In this document: positions 25,872 through 35,215 of the stretch, one piece after another | How the letters are laid out: the number at the start of each line of letters is the position of its first letter | Position numbering within the stretch: position 1 is the first letter of the stretch | NCBI RefSeq assembly: GCF_016907695.1 | Contig: NZ_JAFBCK010000001.1 | Location: 5,754,001-5,818,000 of the forward strand | Length of the DNA stretch: 64,000 nucleotides | Source of the DNA: Actinokineospora baliensis | GTDB lineage: Bacteria > Actinomycetota > Actinomycetes > Mycobacteriales > Pseudonocardiaceae | Direction: 5' to 3' | Notes under the pieces: model-generated | Database searches by the model: none | What the model was told of the DNA's origin: nothing | The model's input: the letters and a program-made list of their open reading frames with translations, nothing else | Program-made: the position numbers and the translations under genes

Positions 25872-27562
25872 TGTCGGCCGACTCCCCCACCGGCGGGCGC
25901 GACGTGCACACCGTGCGCTTCCCGGTCGCCACACCGCCGGAGCGGGTCGACGTGCTGGTGGTCGGCGCGGGCCCGGTCGGACTCTCGGCGGCGCTCGAGT
26001 TGAGCGGTCGCGGTGTCGAGGTGGCCGTGGTCGACCGGGCCGAGGGCGCGACGCTGGTCCGCGCGGGTGCCATGGGGCACACGCCCCGCGTGGTCGAGCA
26101 CTTCCGCCGCTGGGGCGTGCTGCAGTCGATCCGCGACGAGTGGACCTTCCCGCCCGAGTGGAACCGGGGCATCCGGCTGGTCACCTCGCTGGTGGGCCAC
26201 GAACTGGTGCCCAACCGGCGCCCGGAGTTCACCGGCGCGTCCCGGCACTCGGCGGAAGAGGCGTTGCGCCGACCGCAAAGCGCGCTGCAGCAGGTGTTCC
26301 TGCGCCACCTCGCGCACCAGGGGGTGAGCGTGGCGGGCGGGGTACCGCTGACCGAACTGCGCCAAGACGCCGACGGTGTGGACGCGGTGGTCGGCGGTCG
26401 GCGGATCCGGGCGAAGTACGTGATCGGCGCGGACGGCGGCAGCAGCACCGTGCGGGCGCTCGCGGGCATCGCCCGCGAAGGGGAACGCGCCACGGAGAAG
26501 CGGTTGCGGCTGATCGTGCGCACCGGCGACATCTCGGAGCGGGTCGGCCCGGCACCCAGCGGCACCAACATCGTGTTCAACCAGCACGCGGACGGTTTCC
26601 TGGCGGCGGTCAGCACCCGCGAGTGGCGGGTGTACGCGGGACCATTCCCGCTGGACCACGAACCGTCGGAAGCGGAACTGCTGGCCACGGCCCAAGCGGC
26701 GTTCGGGTTCGACCTCGACCTGGAACTGCGGTCCGCGACCACCTTCTACCACGCGACCCGGATCGCCGAGACCTTCCGGGCCGGGCGGGTTCTGCTCGCG
26801 GGCGACGCCGCCCACGTGCGCACCCCCGGCGGGAACCTGGGTGAGGGCTTCGGCGATGTGGTCAACCTGGGCTGGAAACTCGCCGCCGTGCTGGCGGGTC
26901 AAGCCTCGGAGTCCATCTTGGACTCCTACGACCAGGAGCGGCGCAAGCACAACTGGCGCATCGCCGACCACGCACTCGACCGGTCGCGGCGCGGTCAAGC
27001 GACATTGGCTCGGGTAAGGGAAATCGGCGTCCCCGACGACACCGACAACAGTGCCGACGCCCAACGGCGCCGCTCCGAGATCGGCGCCCTCATCGCGGCG
27101 GGGCGCATCGGCGCGGACGGAGTCACCTTCGACGAGCGCTACGACGACTCCTCGGTGATCTGGTACGAAGACGGCCAACTAGCCGCCGAACCCCCCTGGC
27201 AACCAGACATCTACACCGACGACCCCCGCCCAGGCCACCGCGCACCCAACGGCCAAGTAGACCCCTACGGCGGCACCCTCTACGACAGGATCGGCAACGC
27301 CTTCGCCCTAATCGTGCTAACCGAAGACCGAACCGTCGAGCAAGCATTCGTGGCCCAAGCCGCCCTGCGGTCACTGCCCTTCACCGTCGTCCACCTGACC
27401 GACCCAGCGGCCCGGAACCTCTACGGGACCACCAACGTCCTCATCCGCCCCGACCAACACGTCGCCTGGCGAGGCACAGACCTGCCCGACGGCGGCGCGG
27501 CCGCGGTCCTCGACCGAACCCTGGGCGTACACGTCGCCGAGCTGGTCGGGAGCCCAGTATGA
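25871..27562 (+). CDS. FAD-dependent aromatic-type monooxygenase
   Basis: A 563-residue class A flavoprotein hydroxylase. FAD motif GAGPVG (32-37), DG motif YVIGADGGSSTVR, and the GD motif VLLAGDAAHVRTPGGNLGEGFGDVVNL. A thioredoxin-like C-terminal region (about 430-563), as in phenol hydroxylases, follows. The ATG overlaps the monooxygenase stop (TGATG). An aromatic or heteroaromatic substrate is expected. Confidence 0.88.
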   Translation: MSADSPTGGRDVHTVRFPVATPPERVDVLVVGAGPVGLSAALELSGRGVEVAVVDRAEGATLVRAGAMGHTPRVVEHFRRWGVLQSIRDEWTFPPEWNRGIRLVTSLVGHELVPNRRPEFTGASRHSAEEALRRPQSALQQVFLRHLAHQGVSVAGGVPLTELRQDADGVDAVVGGRRIRAKYVIGADGGSSTVRALAGIAREGERATEKRLRLIVRTGDISERVGPAPSGTNIVFNQHADGFLAAVSTREWRVYAGPFPLDHEPSEAELLATAQAAFGFDLDLELRSATTFYHATRIAETFRAGRVLLAGDAAHVRTPGGNLGEGFGDVVNLGWKLAAVLAGQASESILDSYDQERRKHNWRIADHALDRSRRGQATLARVREIGVPDDTDNSADAQRRRSEIGALIAAGRIGADGVTFDERYDDSSVIWYEDGQLAAEPPWQPDIYTDDPRPGHRAPNGQVDPYGGTLYDRIGNAFALIVLTEDRTVEQAFVAQAALRSLPFTVVHLTDPAARNLYGTTNVLIRPDQHVAWRGTDLPDGGAAAVLDRTLGVHVAELVGSPV

Positions 27563-27759
27563 CCATCAGACTCGCATTCCTGCCCCAAGTCCAGAGCCGG
27601 GGCCCCGCGGCACAAGCGGCCTGCCAACCGCAGCCGTTCAACACCACGATCCGCACCGACCAACACGTCGCCCGGCAGGACACGGCCCTGCCCAACCGCA
27701 GCACGGCCCTCGACCTCGTCCGGGGCGTGCGGGTCATCGGAGTCGGGAGCCCGGCATGA
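27559..27759 (+). pseudogene. duplication scar: LLM start fused to flavoprotein end
   Basis: A 66-residue open frame. Its beginning (MTIRLAFLPQVQSRG) matches the start of the LLM at 27756 (MSFRLGFLSHVQGRD). Its end (IRTDQHVARQDTAL...VGSPA) matches the end of the preceding flavoprotein (IRPDQHVAWRGTDL...VGSPV). The spacing of the two starts is 197 bp, so the junction of the two genes was tandemly duplicated and has since drifted. It overlaps both neighbours by 4 bp and may be translated, but it has no complete domain. Confidence 0.75.
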
Positions 27760-28769
27760 GTTTCCGACTCGGATTCCTGTCCCACGTCCAAGGCCGCGAT
27801 CACGATGCCGCACGGACCTACCGCAATGCCCAGGAACTGTTCGTCGTCGCCGATGAGCTCGGGTTCGACGTCGGGTGGGTGGCTCAGCACCACGTTCCCG
27901 GCGGGGGCGGTGGGCTGCCGTCGCCGTGGCCGTTCTTGGCGCATGCGGCGGCCAACACCAAACGGATCCGGTTGGGCACGGCCATCACGATCTTGCCGTT
28001 GGAGGATCCGGTTCGGCTCGCGGAGGATGTGTCCGTTGTGGACACGCTCAGCGGTGGGCGGGTCGAGCTCGGTGTCGGCAGTGGCGGCAGCGACGTGGAG
28101 TACGCGGCGTTCGGTCGTGACGTCGAGCGCAGGCGTGAGTTGACGACCGAGAACCTGGCGGTGCTGCGCGCGGCCTTGGCCAACCAGGAGGTCGGCGCGC
28201 CCGGCTTCACCATCCAACCGCCCGCTGCCGACTTCACCGACCGGATCTGGCAGGGCGTGTTCAGCGGCCCTGGAGCCGAGTACGCGGCGGCGGCCGGGTC
28301 GAACCTGTTGCTCAACCGCGCCGCGTACGGCTACGACGAGCCCACCGACGAGGTCCAGCGGCCGTGGGCCGACGCGTACCTGGCCGCGTGGACAGCACCG
28401 CGAACGCCCCGCATCGGGTTGTCCCGGTTCGTCTTCCCCGCCAAGGACCGGCGCACCGCGCTGGAGCAGATCGGCGACGACGTGCACCGGGCCGCCCTGC
28501 GCTTCGGTGAGCGCGGCGGTTTCCCCGCGGGCCTCGGTGTCGAGGAGGCGCTGCGCCGGTTCCACTCGTTCTACGGGCACCCCGACGAGATCATCTCGGA
28601 GCTGCGCCAGGAACGGGTGCTGCCGGTGGCGACCGACCTGATCACGCAGTTCAACCCCGCCATCCCGGATCAGGACGCGGCGATCCGGGCCCTGGAACTC
28701 ATCGCGACCGAGGTCGCCCCGGCCCTGGGCTGGAAGCCCGCGGCCGCACCCGAGCTGGAAGGAGTGTGA
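27756..28769 (+). CDS. LLM class monooxygenase, KPN_01858-like
   Basis: A 337-residue luciferase-like protein smaller than the NtaA-type ones. It contains VADELGFDVGWVAQHH, KRIRLGTAITILPLEDPVRLAEDV and LSGGRVELGVGSGG. It resembles the putative FMN-dependent KPN_01858 family found beside oligopeptide-type importers. ATG 27756 overlaps the duplicated-junction frame. Confidence 0.82.
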   Translation: MSFRLGFLSHVQGRDHDAARTYRNAQELFVVADELGFDVGWVAQHHVPGGGGGLPSPWPFLAHAAANTKRIRLGTAITILPLEDPVRLAEDVSVVDTLSGGRVELGVGSGGSDVEYAAFGRDVERRRELTTENLAVLRAALANQEVGAPGFTIQPPAADFTDRIWQGVFSGPGAEYAAAAGSNLLLNRAAYGYDEPTDEVQRPWADAYLAAWTAPRTPRIGLSRFVFPAKDRRTALEQIGDDVHRAALRFGERGGFPAGLGVEEALRRFHSFYGHPDEIISELRQERVLPVATDLITQFNPAIPDQDAAIRALELIATEVAPALGWKPAAAPELEGV

Positions 28770-28770
28770 G

Positions 28771-29520
28771 GTGAGTCGGTACACCGACTTCCCAGGACCC
28801 GAGGGGCCGCGCACGCGCGGCACCGTCGTGGTCGTGCCCGGTCGAGGCGAGACCAGGGCGAGCTACTCGCGGCTCGGCGCGCGCCTGGCCGCCGAGGCTT
28901 ACCGCGTGCGCGTGGTCGACGGCCCCCTGATCGACCCGGCCGATGTCGCCGGTTCGCTGGACCGCTTCGCCGCCGAGCTGGCCGACTCGTTGCCCGAGCT
29001 CGTCCGGCCGCTGGTGCTCCTCGGCGCCGACACGGGCGCGGCGGTGGTCGAGGCGCTGCTGGAGCGGCACGACACGACCGCTGCCTGGTGGCCGGAGGCC
29101 GCCGTGCTGGCCGGGCTCCCCGGGCACGGCGCCGCCGCCACGGGCAGCTGGGACGAGGAGTTGGACGTGCGGACGTCCTGCCCCGTGCACCGCAACGTGC
29201 TCAGCGGCGACTCGGGTGTCCAGCGCGGCGCTCTCGCAGAAGCGCTGCCCGAGGAGTTGACCGACCTCGCCTCGGGCGCTGCCGTGGAGGTCCCCCGGCT
29301 CGTGCTGGTCGGCGACGAGGACCCGCTGGCCGACCGCGCGGCGCTGGCCGCCGCGGTGAAGGCGTGGCCGAGGGCCCGGCTCTCGGTCGTGCGCGGCGCG
29401 CACCACGACGTGCTCAACGATCGCCAGCACCGCTCGGTCGCCGCGGAGGTGGTGAGCTTCCTGGAGCTGTTGGGCAACGAGCTGGTCCCGGTGATCTCGG
29501 TGGAGTCCAGCACCTGGTGA
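28771..29520 (+). CDS. alpha/beta hydrolase with Asp at the nucleophile position
   Basis: A 249-residue alpha/beta-hydrolase-fold protein. The elbow reads LGADTGA, so Asp replaces Ser at the usual GxSxG position, as in haloalkane dehalogenases and epoxide hydrolases. Candidate acid in VGDEDPLAD and His in GAHHD. GTG start 1 bp after the LLM stop; GGAAGGAGTG lies inside the previous gene. Last gene of the operon, ahead of a terminator. Confidence 0.75.
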   Translation: MSRYTDFPGPEGPRTRGTVVVVPGRGETRASYSRLGARLAAEAYRVRVVDGPLIDPADVAGSLDRFAAELADSLPELVRPLVLLGADTGAAVVEALLERHDTTAAWWPEAAVLAGLPGHGAAATGSWDEELDVRTSCPVHRNVLSGDSGVQRGALAEALPEELTDLASGAAVEVPRLVLVGDEDPLADRAALAAAVKAWPRARLSVVRGAHHDVLNDRQHRSVAAEVVSFLELLGNELVPVISVESSTW

Positions 29521-29531
29521 TCAGCTCCGCC

Positions 29532-29566
29532 AAAGGCCGCGCTCCCTCGGGGGCGCGGCCTTTTAC
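29532..29566 (+). terminator. intrinsic terminator with T-tract
   Basis: AAAGGCCGCGC (29532-29542) pairs with GCGCGGCCTTT (29553-29563), followed by T residues. It ends the monooxygenase/ABC operon. Confidence 0.85.
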
Positions 29567-29741
29567 TTTATACGGATTGCCCCGGAAATGCGCTGGTCAC
29601 CGATTCCCCCGGCCCAACTGTGCTTTTCCCAGTCTTGAGCGGCTGTTCTCGCCGTGCTTACAGTCGTTGGCACGCCCCGTTCCCGGGCGCGATTTCATCG
29701 AGTCACCCTGCGATTTCCACTCTGACTCCGAGGAGAATCCG

Positions 29742-30389
29742 TTGCGTGTCAAGAAGTTACTGCTCGGCGTGGTCGCCCTCGCGCTGACCGGTGCGGCGGT
29801 CCCGGCCGCCGCCCAGCCCGCGATCATCGGCGGCGGGTACGCCCAGACCGGCCCGTGGGCGGTCGCGATCATGGTCAACGGCCAGCAGAACTGCTCCGGG
29901 TCGATCATCGCCGCCCGGTGGGTGATCACCGCGAAGCACTGCGCCAACAGCGCGAACCGGTTCCACATCGGCAACATCGACCGCAACGCGGGTCAGCAGC
30001 GCACCGCGGTCCGGTCGATCTCGCACCCGTCGGCCGACATCATCCTGTACCAGCTCAACAGCCCGGTGACCACGACCTACGCGTCGCTGACCACCACCCA
30101 GCCGTCCACGGGCAGCTCCGAGCAGGTCTACGGGTTCGGGCGCACCGAGTCGGCGCGCGACTCGCGGTACCTCAAGGTCGCGACGATGCGGATCACCCGC
30201 GTCAGCAGCGGCTTCATCGATGCCACCCAGGGCAACGGCTACACCGGTCCCGGCGATTCCGGCGGTCCGGTGTTCCAGAACGGCAAGCTCATCGGTGTGC
30301 ACTCCTACGGTGACACCAACGCGGGCACGTCCGGCCACGTGAACGTGTACACCTACCGCCAGTGGATCCTGTCGAACGCCACTGGCTGA
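29742..30389 (+). CDS. secreted trypsin-like serine protease (S1)
   Basis: A 215-residue protein. TTG start with GAGGAG six bases upstream. A signal peptide ends near AAAQPA, and the mature chain begins close to IIGGG, so little or no propeptide is present. Catalytic residues: His66 (ITAKHC), Asp99 (ADIILYQL), Ser173 (GDSGGP). It is short for the family. Its stop and that of the convergent HTH-domain gene flank a shared hairpin; a paralogous HTH gene lies next to the streptogrisin-like protease at 53150. Confidence 0.88.
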   Translation: MRVKKLLLGVVALALTGAAVPAAAQPAIIGGGYAQTGPWAVAIMVNGQQNCSGSIIAARWVITAKHCANSANRFHIGNIDRNAGQQRTAVRSISHPSADIILYQLNSPVTTTYASLTTTQPSTGSSEQVYGFGRTESARDSRYLKVATMRITRVSSGFIDATQGNGYTGPGDSGGPVFQNGKLIGVHSYGDTNAGTSGHVNVYTYRQWILSNATG

Positions 30390-30395
30390 TCTCCA

Positions 30396-30425
30396 GCCCG
30401 GGGGGCGCCGCGGCGTCCCCCGGGC
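30396..30425. terminator. bidirectional terminator hairpin
   Basis: GCCCGGGGG (30396-30404) pairs with CCCCCGGGC (30417-30425), between the two converging stops. Confidence 0.7.
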
Positions 30426-30428
30426 CGG

Positions 30429-31307
30429 TCACCAGTCCCAGTGCACGGCGTAGGTTCCGGGCTCGGCACCGGACACGGCGAACTGCGCGGTGTTGGCGTT
30501 GTCCAACCGCAACCCACCGCCGCGCGCGACCCCGGCACCGTCCACGATGCGCCACCGGCACCGGCTCGGCACCAACTCGGCGGCGAAGGCGACCTCCACG
30601 AAGTACTCCCGCACCGGGAACCGCAGCTTGCGCTCCGACCGCACCGACGGCGGCGCCCCGACCGGGTTGACCACCTCGTACTCGACCATGATCACCTCAC
30701 CCCGGTCGAGCTCCCGGTCGAACACCAGCGACGCCACCAGGCACCCGGACTCCGGCAGGTACCGCGTCTCCCCCACCGCGCAGTGCCTCACCGGCCGAAC
30801 CCACTGCCCAGTCGGATGCGGCCCGTCGAGCACCGACACCACTGGCAGCCGCGACACCCCCGACCGCGCCGCGCGGACCACCAACCGCACCACCATGGAC
30901 ACCTCGGCCCCGTCGGCCCCCATCCGCACCACGTCCTGGTGGCTCAGCCGCACCAAGAACTCGTCCTCCCCATCAACCTCCCCCAACAACGGCAACACCT
31001 GGGGCTCCCCCGGCCACACCACATCAGCTGCCACCCGCCGCTGCTGCCGCGGCCCCCTCAGCCGAGGCGGCCCCAACGCTGCCGCCAGGGTCCCCTCGGG
31101 AACGGAGAGCACCTCCTCCAGCAACACCACCGCGTGCAACGACCCCTGGCGCTCGGGCTTGCGCCTCCCGGACTGCCAGTGGCTCAACGTGGCCACACTG
31201 ACCCGGCACCCGCGCTGCAGCAGGTGGTACCGGACGCGCTCCAACCCCAGCCCGCTGCGCTCGATCGCCGCCCGCAACACGTGGTGGAAGTCGCTACCCG
31301 AGATCAC
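30429..31307 (-). CDS. HTH-domain protein with C-terminal beta domain, paralogue A
   Basis: A 292-residue protein. Residues 1-70 form an XRE-like HTH (RVSVATLSHWQSGRRKPER), and the rest is a beta-rich domain with VFDRELDRGEVIMVEYEV, ending PGTYAVHWDW. The same layout, HTH wording (ATLSYWQQGRSRPER) and ending (PGVYGMSWRWE) recur at 54472-55410. Both copies sit directly beside a secreted chymotrypsin-fold protease. The role of the C-terminal domain is unknown; it may bind a ligand or another protein. Confidence 0.75.
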   Translation of the reverse strand: MISGSDFHHVLRAAIERSGLGLERVRYHLLQRGCRVSVATLSHWQSGRRKPERQGSLHAVVLLEEVLSVPEGTLAAALGPPRLRGPRQQRRVAADVVWPGEPQVLPLLGEVDGEDEFLVRLSHQDVVRMGADGAEVSMVVRLVVRAARSGVSRLPVVSVLDGPHPTGQWVRPVRHCAVGETRYLPESGCLVASLVFDRELDRGEVIMVEYEVVNPVGAPPSVRSERKLRFPVREYFVEVAFAAELVPSRCRWRIVDGAGVARGGGLRLDNANTAQFAVSGAEPGTYAVHWDW

Positions 31308-31438
31308 CCCGACACCCTGCCACCCGCTCCCACCTCGAACAATCCTCGCACCTGCCCGGCTGTAACGCGGCGGGTTCCCCCGGTGATGATGTTGGTGCCG
31401 GACCCACGCGGGTCACCTCGTCCAGCGGGAGCGATCGG

Positions 31439-33058
31439 ATGCGCGACGAACGCTGCCTGGGCTGGTACAACCTGCAGGGCACGGCGTTCGTGTCGTTGGA
31501 CGTGGTCCAGGACCCGACAACGCTGCTGACCGTGCTCAACCACGAGAAGACCCACTTCACCCTCGCGACCACGACGCCCTACGGCTTGCTCCAGCAGGCG
31601 ATCGAGACGCACCTGCACCTCCCGTGGGACACGGAGGGGAACCCGCACCTGCCGATCTGCCGCACCCTCCTGTTCGACGCGAGTCGGCTCGTGCAGGAGG
31701 CGGCCGCCACGAGCTGCGGGTTGGCGGGACTGGAAGGTGAGCAGCTCAAGGCCGCCGAGAAGTCGCTCCCCGCCTTCTACCAGGAGGCCTACCGGATCTT
31801 CGAGGCCCTGCTCCCCCGGCGGGACATCGAGGCGCGCGTGCGGACCCAGGCGATACGGGCGGTCGCCGCACGGGCGTTGCAGACGGGCATCCTCCAGGAC
31901 TGGCCCACCTTCGCGCTGCACAACCCCGGCATGCTCTACGACTACCTGTCGGATCCGGGGAACGCGCCGGACGGGCGTCTGCGGACCATCGTCGAAGCGT
32001 TCGCGGCATCCTCCCCCGACGCGGTCGTGGCCTGGGCTGGCCGCCACCTGCTGGTCGACGGGGACGCGCGGATCAGGCCTGCACTCCCCCCGCCGCTGGC
32101 CGGACTCGCTTTCGTCGACCTGCCCGCGGCGGACGCGCTCGAGCAGTGCGTGGCCGAGGCCATCCGCACGCTGTCCACGAGCGTCACCCGAGAGACCCTT
32201 CACGTGGCGCTCGGCGGATTCAGCGGGGTCGCGATCCGACCCGCCGTCACCGGATCCCGGCGCCTCCCCTTCGCCGAGGTGGACGCCGACTCGTGCCCCG
32301 GTGTGGACTTCATCCTGGTCGACAAGAACACCTTCGACGGCCCCGTCGAACTCCGCGGCGGCGACGGTGACATCACCACGCCCGCGCGCAGCTTCCGGAT
32401 ACTGGCCTACCGCCCGGACTCACGCGTCCCCGTGGAGTTCACCGGCCCGATCGACCGGCTCGCCTCAGCCCTGGACGCCGTTGACCCCGACCGGTCGGCG
32501 ACCGTGTCCGTCGACGGCGGGCCGAGCCTGCTGCCCACGGACACCGACCGGGACGGCGCCGCGACACCGCTCGGCGACGTGATCACGGCCGAGCTGGACC
32601 GCTGGGCGAGCGGTCGCGTCGTGCTCGTGTGCACGCTGGGCAGTCTCGAAAGCTTGCTCGTCTGCCTGCGCCTGCTGACCAAGCGGTCTGACCAGGTGCT
32701 CAACCACGCGTTGCTGATGGGCGAGGAGTGGGGGCTCGTCCTCTTCCGCAGCGCCGACGGCAACGGACCGGTGATCGTCCACCCGACCCTGCTCGTCGAG
32801 TGGCAGTCGCACTTCCCCGTCATCAGCGCGGACCCGAAGATCATGTTCAACGTCCCGGCAGCGGACTTCTTCCCGGATCACCGCGATGTCCTGCCGGTGC
32901 TGAGGTTCGCGCGCGCGTTCGCGGGCGAAGCCCATGCACAGCACCGTTGGGACGAGTATTGGGTGATGGCCGCGAGCATGGTCTCGGGAGCAGAGCAGTA
33001 CACCGTGACCTCACAGTTACACAGAAGCGGATACGAGCGTGAGCATCAAGAAGGTTGA
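31439..33058 (+). CDS. unknown protein with HEKTH (possible zinc peptidase) motif
   Basis: A 539-residue cytosolic protein without recognised domains. Near its N-terminus LNHEKTHFTLATT gives HExxH (His35, Glu36, His39); possible third ligands are Glu56 or Glu87. The remainder is mixed alpha/beta, with a strand-rich end. ATG 31439 follows CGGGAG with 7-base spacing. It overlaps the next gene by 20 bp, so the two form one unit. Zincin activity is suggested only by the motif. Confidence 0.65.
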   Translation: MRDERCLGWYNLQGTAFVSLDVVQDPTTLLTVLNHEKTHFTLATTTPYGLLQQAIETHLHLPWDTEGNPHLPICRTLLFDASRLVQEAAATSCGLAGLEGEQLKAAEKSLPAFYQEAYRIFEALLPRRDIEARVRTQAIRAVAARALQTGILQDWPTFALHNPGMLYDYLSDPGNAPDGRLRTIVEAFAASSPDAVVAWAGRHLLVDGDARIRPALPPPLAGLAFVDLPAADALEQCVAEAIRTLSTSVTRETLHVALGGFSGVAIRPAVTGSRRLPFAEVDADSCPGVDFILVDKNTFDGPVELRGGDGDITTPARSFRILAYRPDSRVPVEFTGPIDRLASALDAVDPDRSATVSVDGGPSLLPTDTDRDGAATPLGDVITAELDRWASGRVVLVCTLGSLESLLVCLRLLTKRSDQVLNHALLMGEEWGLVLFRSADGNGPVIVHPTLLVEWQSHFPVISADPKIMFNVPAADFFPDHRDVLPVLRFARAFAGEAHAQHRWDEYWVMAASMVSGAEQYTVTSQLHRSGYEREHQEG

Positions 33059-33665
33059 CCTGTCCGGCCTGCTCGACTACTGGGCCGAGCAACGGGAACG
33101 GTACAAGCCTGGCGCGTACGTGTTGGTGTTGTGCGGCAACGCCACGGAGTTGGACCGCGCCACAGCCGCGTTCGTTCGCGACAACCCCGCGATGCTCGAC
33201 GACATGAGCGGGCCGTACACGTCGGTCACCCTCGTGGCGTGGCGTGCCGACGACCCGGCTGCCCCCGACACCCACGACGGGTTGAGCTACCTGCACACCC
33301 CGCACGCCGAGCGGTTGGGTGCCGCGAACGCCTACAGCCTGGCCAACTCGCTCCAACTCCCGCTCGACCGGTTCCCCCTCGTCCTCGTGTCGGCGGATCC
33401 GTGGGAGAAGGACCGGACTGCCGTCTTCTCCCTGCGGGACCTCCCCGACGGGGACGACAGCGAGCGCCTGGCGAAGTTCTTCGCCGCGCTGCTCACGGCG
33501 TGCACGGCGGCCACACCGCACCAGGCGGACAAAAGGCTGCGGCAGATCCGCAAGCACGTCGAGTCACACCTCAAGGACGGCAAGGGCGCACTGAACGCCA
33601 TCTCGGAGAGCGGCATCCTCGCCCAGGTCATCGAAGGGCTCCTCAAAGGCCTTGGCGGCGGGTAG
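33039..33665 (+). CDS. unknown partner of the HEKTH protein
   Basis: A 208-residue protein, GTG start inside the preceding gene. Central strands (GAYVLVLCGNA, FPLVLVSADPWEKD) suggest an alpha/beta fold, and the C-terminal part is helical and basic (KRLRQIRKHVESHLKDGKG). No family recognised. The 20-bp overlap implies coupled translation with the HEKTH protein, a pairing seen in effector/regulator or toxin/immunity systems; this is inference. Confidence 0.6.
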   Translation: MSIKKVDLSGLLDYWAEQRERYKPGAYVLVLCGNATELDRATAAFVRDNPAMLDDMSGPYTSVTLVAWRADDPAAPDTHDGLSYLHTPHAERLGAANAYSLANSLQLPLDRFPLVLVSADPWEKDRTAVFSLRDLPDGDDSERLAKFFAALLTACTAATPHQADKRLRQIRKHVESHLKDGKGALNAISESGILAQVIEGLLKGLGGG

Positions 33666-33668
33666 CCG

Positions 33669-34376
33669 TCACGCCCCGAGGTAGGCGGTGCGGATGGCGG
33701 GGTTGTCGATGAGGGAGGGGGCTGGACCGTCGAGGACCAGGTGGCCGGTGTTGAGGACGTAGCCGCGGTGGGCGATGGAGAGGGCCAGTTCGGCGTTCTG
33801 CTCCACCATGAGGACCGCCAGACCGCGGTCCCGGTTGAGGGCGGCGATCAGGTCGAGCACCCGGTCCACGAAGATCGGGGCCAGGCCCATGGTCGGCTCG
33901 TCCATGCAGATCAGGGTGGGTGCGCTCATCAGGGCCCGACCGAACGCCAGCATCTGCTGTTCGCCGCCGGACAGGGTGCCCGCGGGTTGGCGCTTGCGTT
34001 CGGCCAGCCGCGGGAACGCGTCGTAGACCGAGGCGAGTTCGGCGCGGACGCCGGTGCGGCGGGTGAAGGCGCCGGTCAAGAGGTTGTCCTCGACGGACAT
34101 CTCGGGGAAGACCCGGCGGGCTTCCGGCACCGATGCCAGGCCTCGGCGGATGCGGGCGGCGGGAGTTGAGCGGGTCACCCGTTCACCCGCGAGCCGGATC
34201 TCGCCGGAGCGCGGGGTGATGAGGCCGAGGATCGTCTTCATCGTGGTCGACTTGCCCGAGGCGTTCCCGCCGAGCAGGCAGACGATCTCCCCCGGCTCGA
34301 CGACCAGGCTGATCTCGTGCAGCGCCTGGGTTTGGCCGTAGAACACCGACACCGAGTCCAGTTCCAGCAGGCTCAC
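33669..34376 (-). CDS. livF: branched-chain amino acid ABC ATPase, LivF-like
   Basis: A 235-residue ATPase. Walker A GGNASGKST, signature LSGGEQQM, Walker B LICMDEP with the LivF segment PTMGLAPIFVDRV. Its start overlaps the LivG-like stop by 4 bp. It is the last gene of the Liv operon. The substrate may be any hydrophobic amino acid or amide. Confidence 0.9.
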   Translation of the reverse strand: MSLLELDSVSVFYGQTQALHEISLVVEPGEIVCLLGGNASGKSTTMKTILGLITPRSGEIRLAGERVTRSTPAARIRRGLASVPEARRVFPEMSVEDNLLTGAFTRRTGVRAELASVYDAFPRLAERKRQPAGTLSGGEQQMLAFGRALMSAPTLICMDEPTMGLAPIFVDRVLDLIAALNRDRGLAVLMVEQNAELALSIAHRGYVLNTGHLVLDGPAPSLIDNPAIRTAYLGA

Positions 34377-35215
34377 GGGCGCACCGCCGTCCGGCGCTTG
34401 CCCAGGTACGCCTCGATGACCCGGGGATCGGCCCGCACCTGCTCCGGCGGGCCGGACGCGATCACCGAGCCCGCGTCGAGCACCAGCACCCGGTCCGAGA
34501 GCCGCATGACCAGGTCGATCTTGTGCTCCACCAGCAGCACGGTCTGCCCGGCGGCCTTGAGCTCGAGCAACTGCTCCAGCACCTCCCCGGTCTCAGCCGG
34601 GTTCATCCCGGCCGTCGGTTCGTCCAGCACCAGCAGCGCGGGCCCCGATGCCAACGCCCGGGCGATCTCGGTGCGCCGCCGGTTCGCGTACGACAGCGTG
34701 TGCGCGGGGACGTCGGCCCGCGGGGTCAGGCGGTCGCCGAAGCGCTCCAGCTGTTCGGATACCCGGGCTTGCCGGTCGGTGAGTTCGCGGCGGGTGGCGG
34801 GCGGGTCCACCAGCGCGACAGCCGTCTCGGCGAGCAGCGAGAGCCACCGCAGGACGGGCACGTTCCGCCACCGGGCCAGCGGCCTGGCGGCGACCAGCGT
34901 CGGGGTCAGTCCTATCAGGACGTTCTCCGCGACCGTCAGGTTGCCGAACACCCGCCCGTTCTGGAAGGTGCGCGACAGACCGGCCTGCGCCAACCGCTCC
35001 GGCCGCCAGCCCGTCACATCACGCCCTTGGAAGCGGACCTGACCGGCGTCGGGCCGCAGCACCCCGCTGACCAGGTTCAGCGCTGTCGTCTTGCCGGAGC
35101 CGTTCGGGCCGATGATGCTCACCACCTCCCCCGGCTCGACGGTGAACGACACCCCGTCGACCGCCCGCAGACCGGCGAAGGAGCGGCGCAGACCGCTGAC
35201 CTCCAGGACCGTCAT
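34373..35215 (-). CDS. livG: branched-chain amino acid ABC ATPase, LivG-like
   Basis: A 280-residue ATPase. Walker A GPNGSGKTT, LSYANRRRTEIARAL in place of the usual LSGGQ signature (as in LivG), and Walker B LLVLDEPTAGMNPAE. ATG 35215 overlaps the permease stop. The long open frame upstream is a shadow of the permease gene. Confidence 0.9.
   Translation of the reverse strand: MTVLEVSGLRRSFAGLRAVDGVSFTVEPGEVVSIIGPNGSGKTTALNLVSGVLRPDAGQVRFQGRDVTGWRPERLAQAGLSRTFQNGRVFGNLTVAENVLIGLTPTLVAARPLARWRNVPVLRWLSLLAETAVALVDPPATRRELTDRQARVSEQLERFGDRLTPRADVPAHTLSYANRRRTEIARALASGPALLVLDEPTAGMNPAETGEVLEQLLELKAAGQTVLLVEHKIDLVMRLSDRVLVLDAGSVIASGPPEQVRADPRVIEAYLGKRRTAVRP

Noticed and set aside
29742..30389. 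Far-upstream start for the trypsin-like protease
   Set aside because: The upstream part overlaps the alpha/beta hydrolase and a terminator; TTG 29742 with GAGGAG gives a proper signal peptide.
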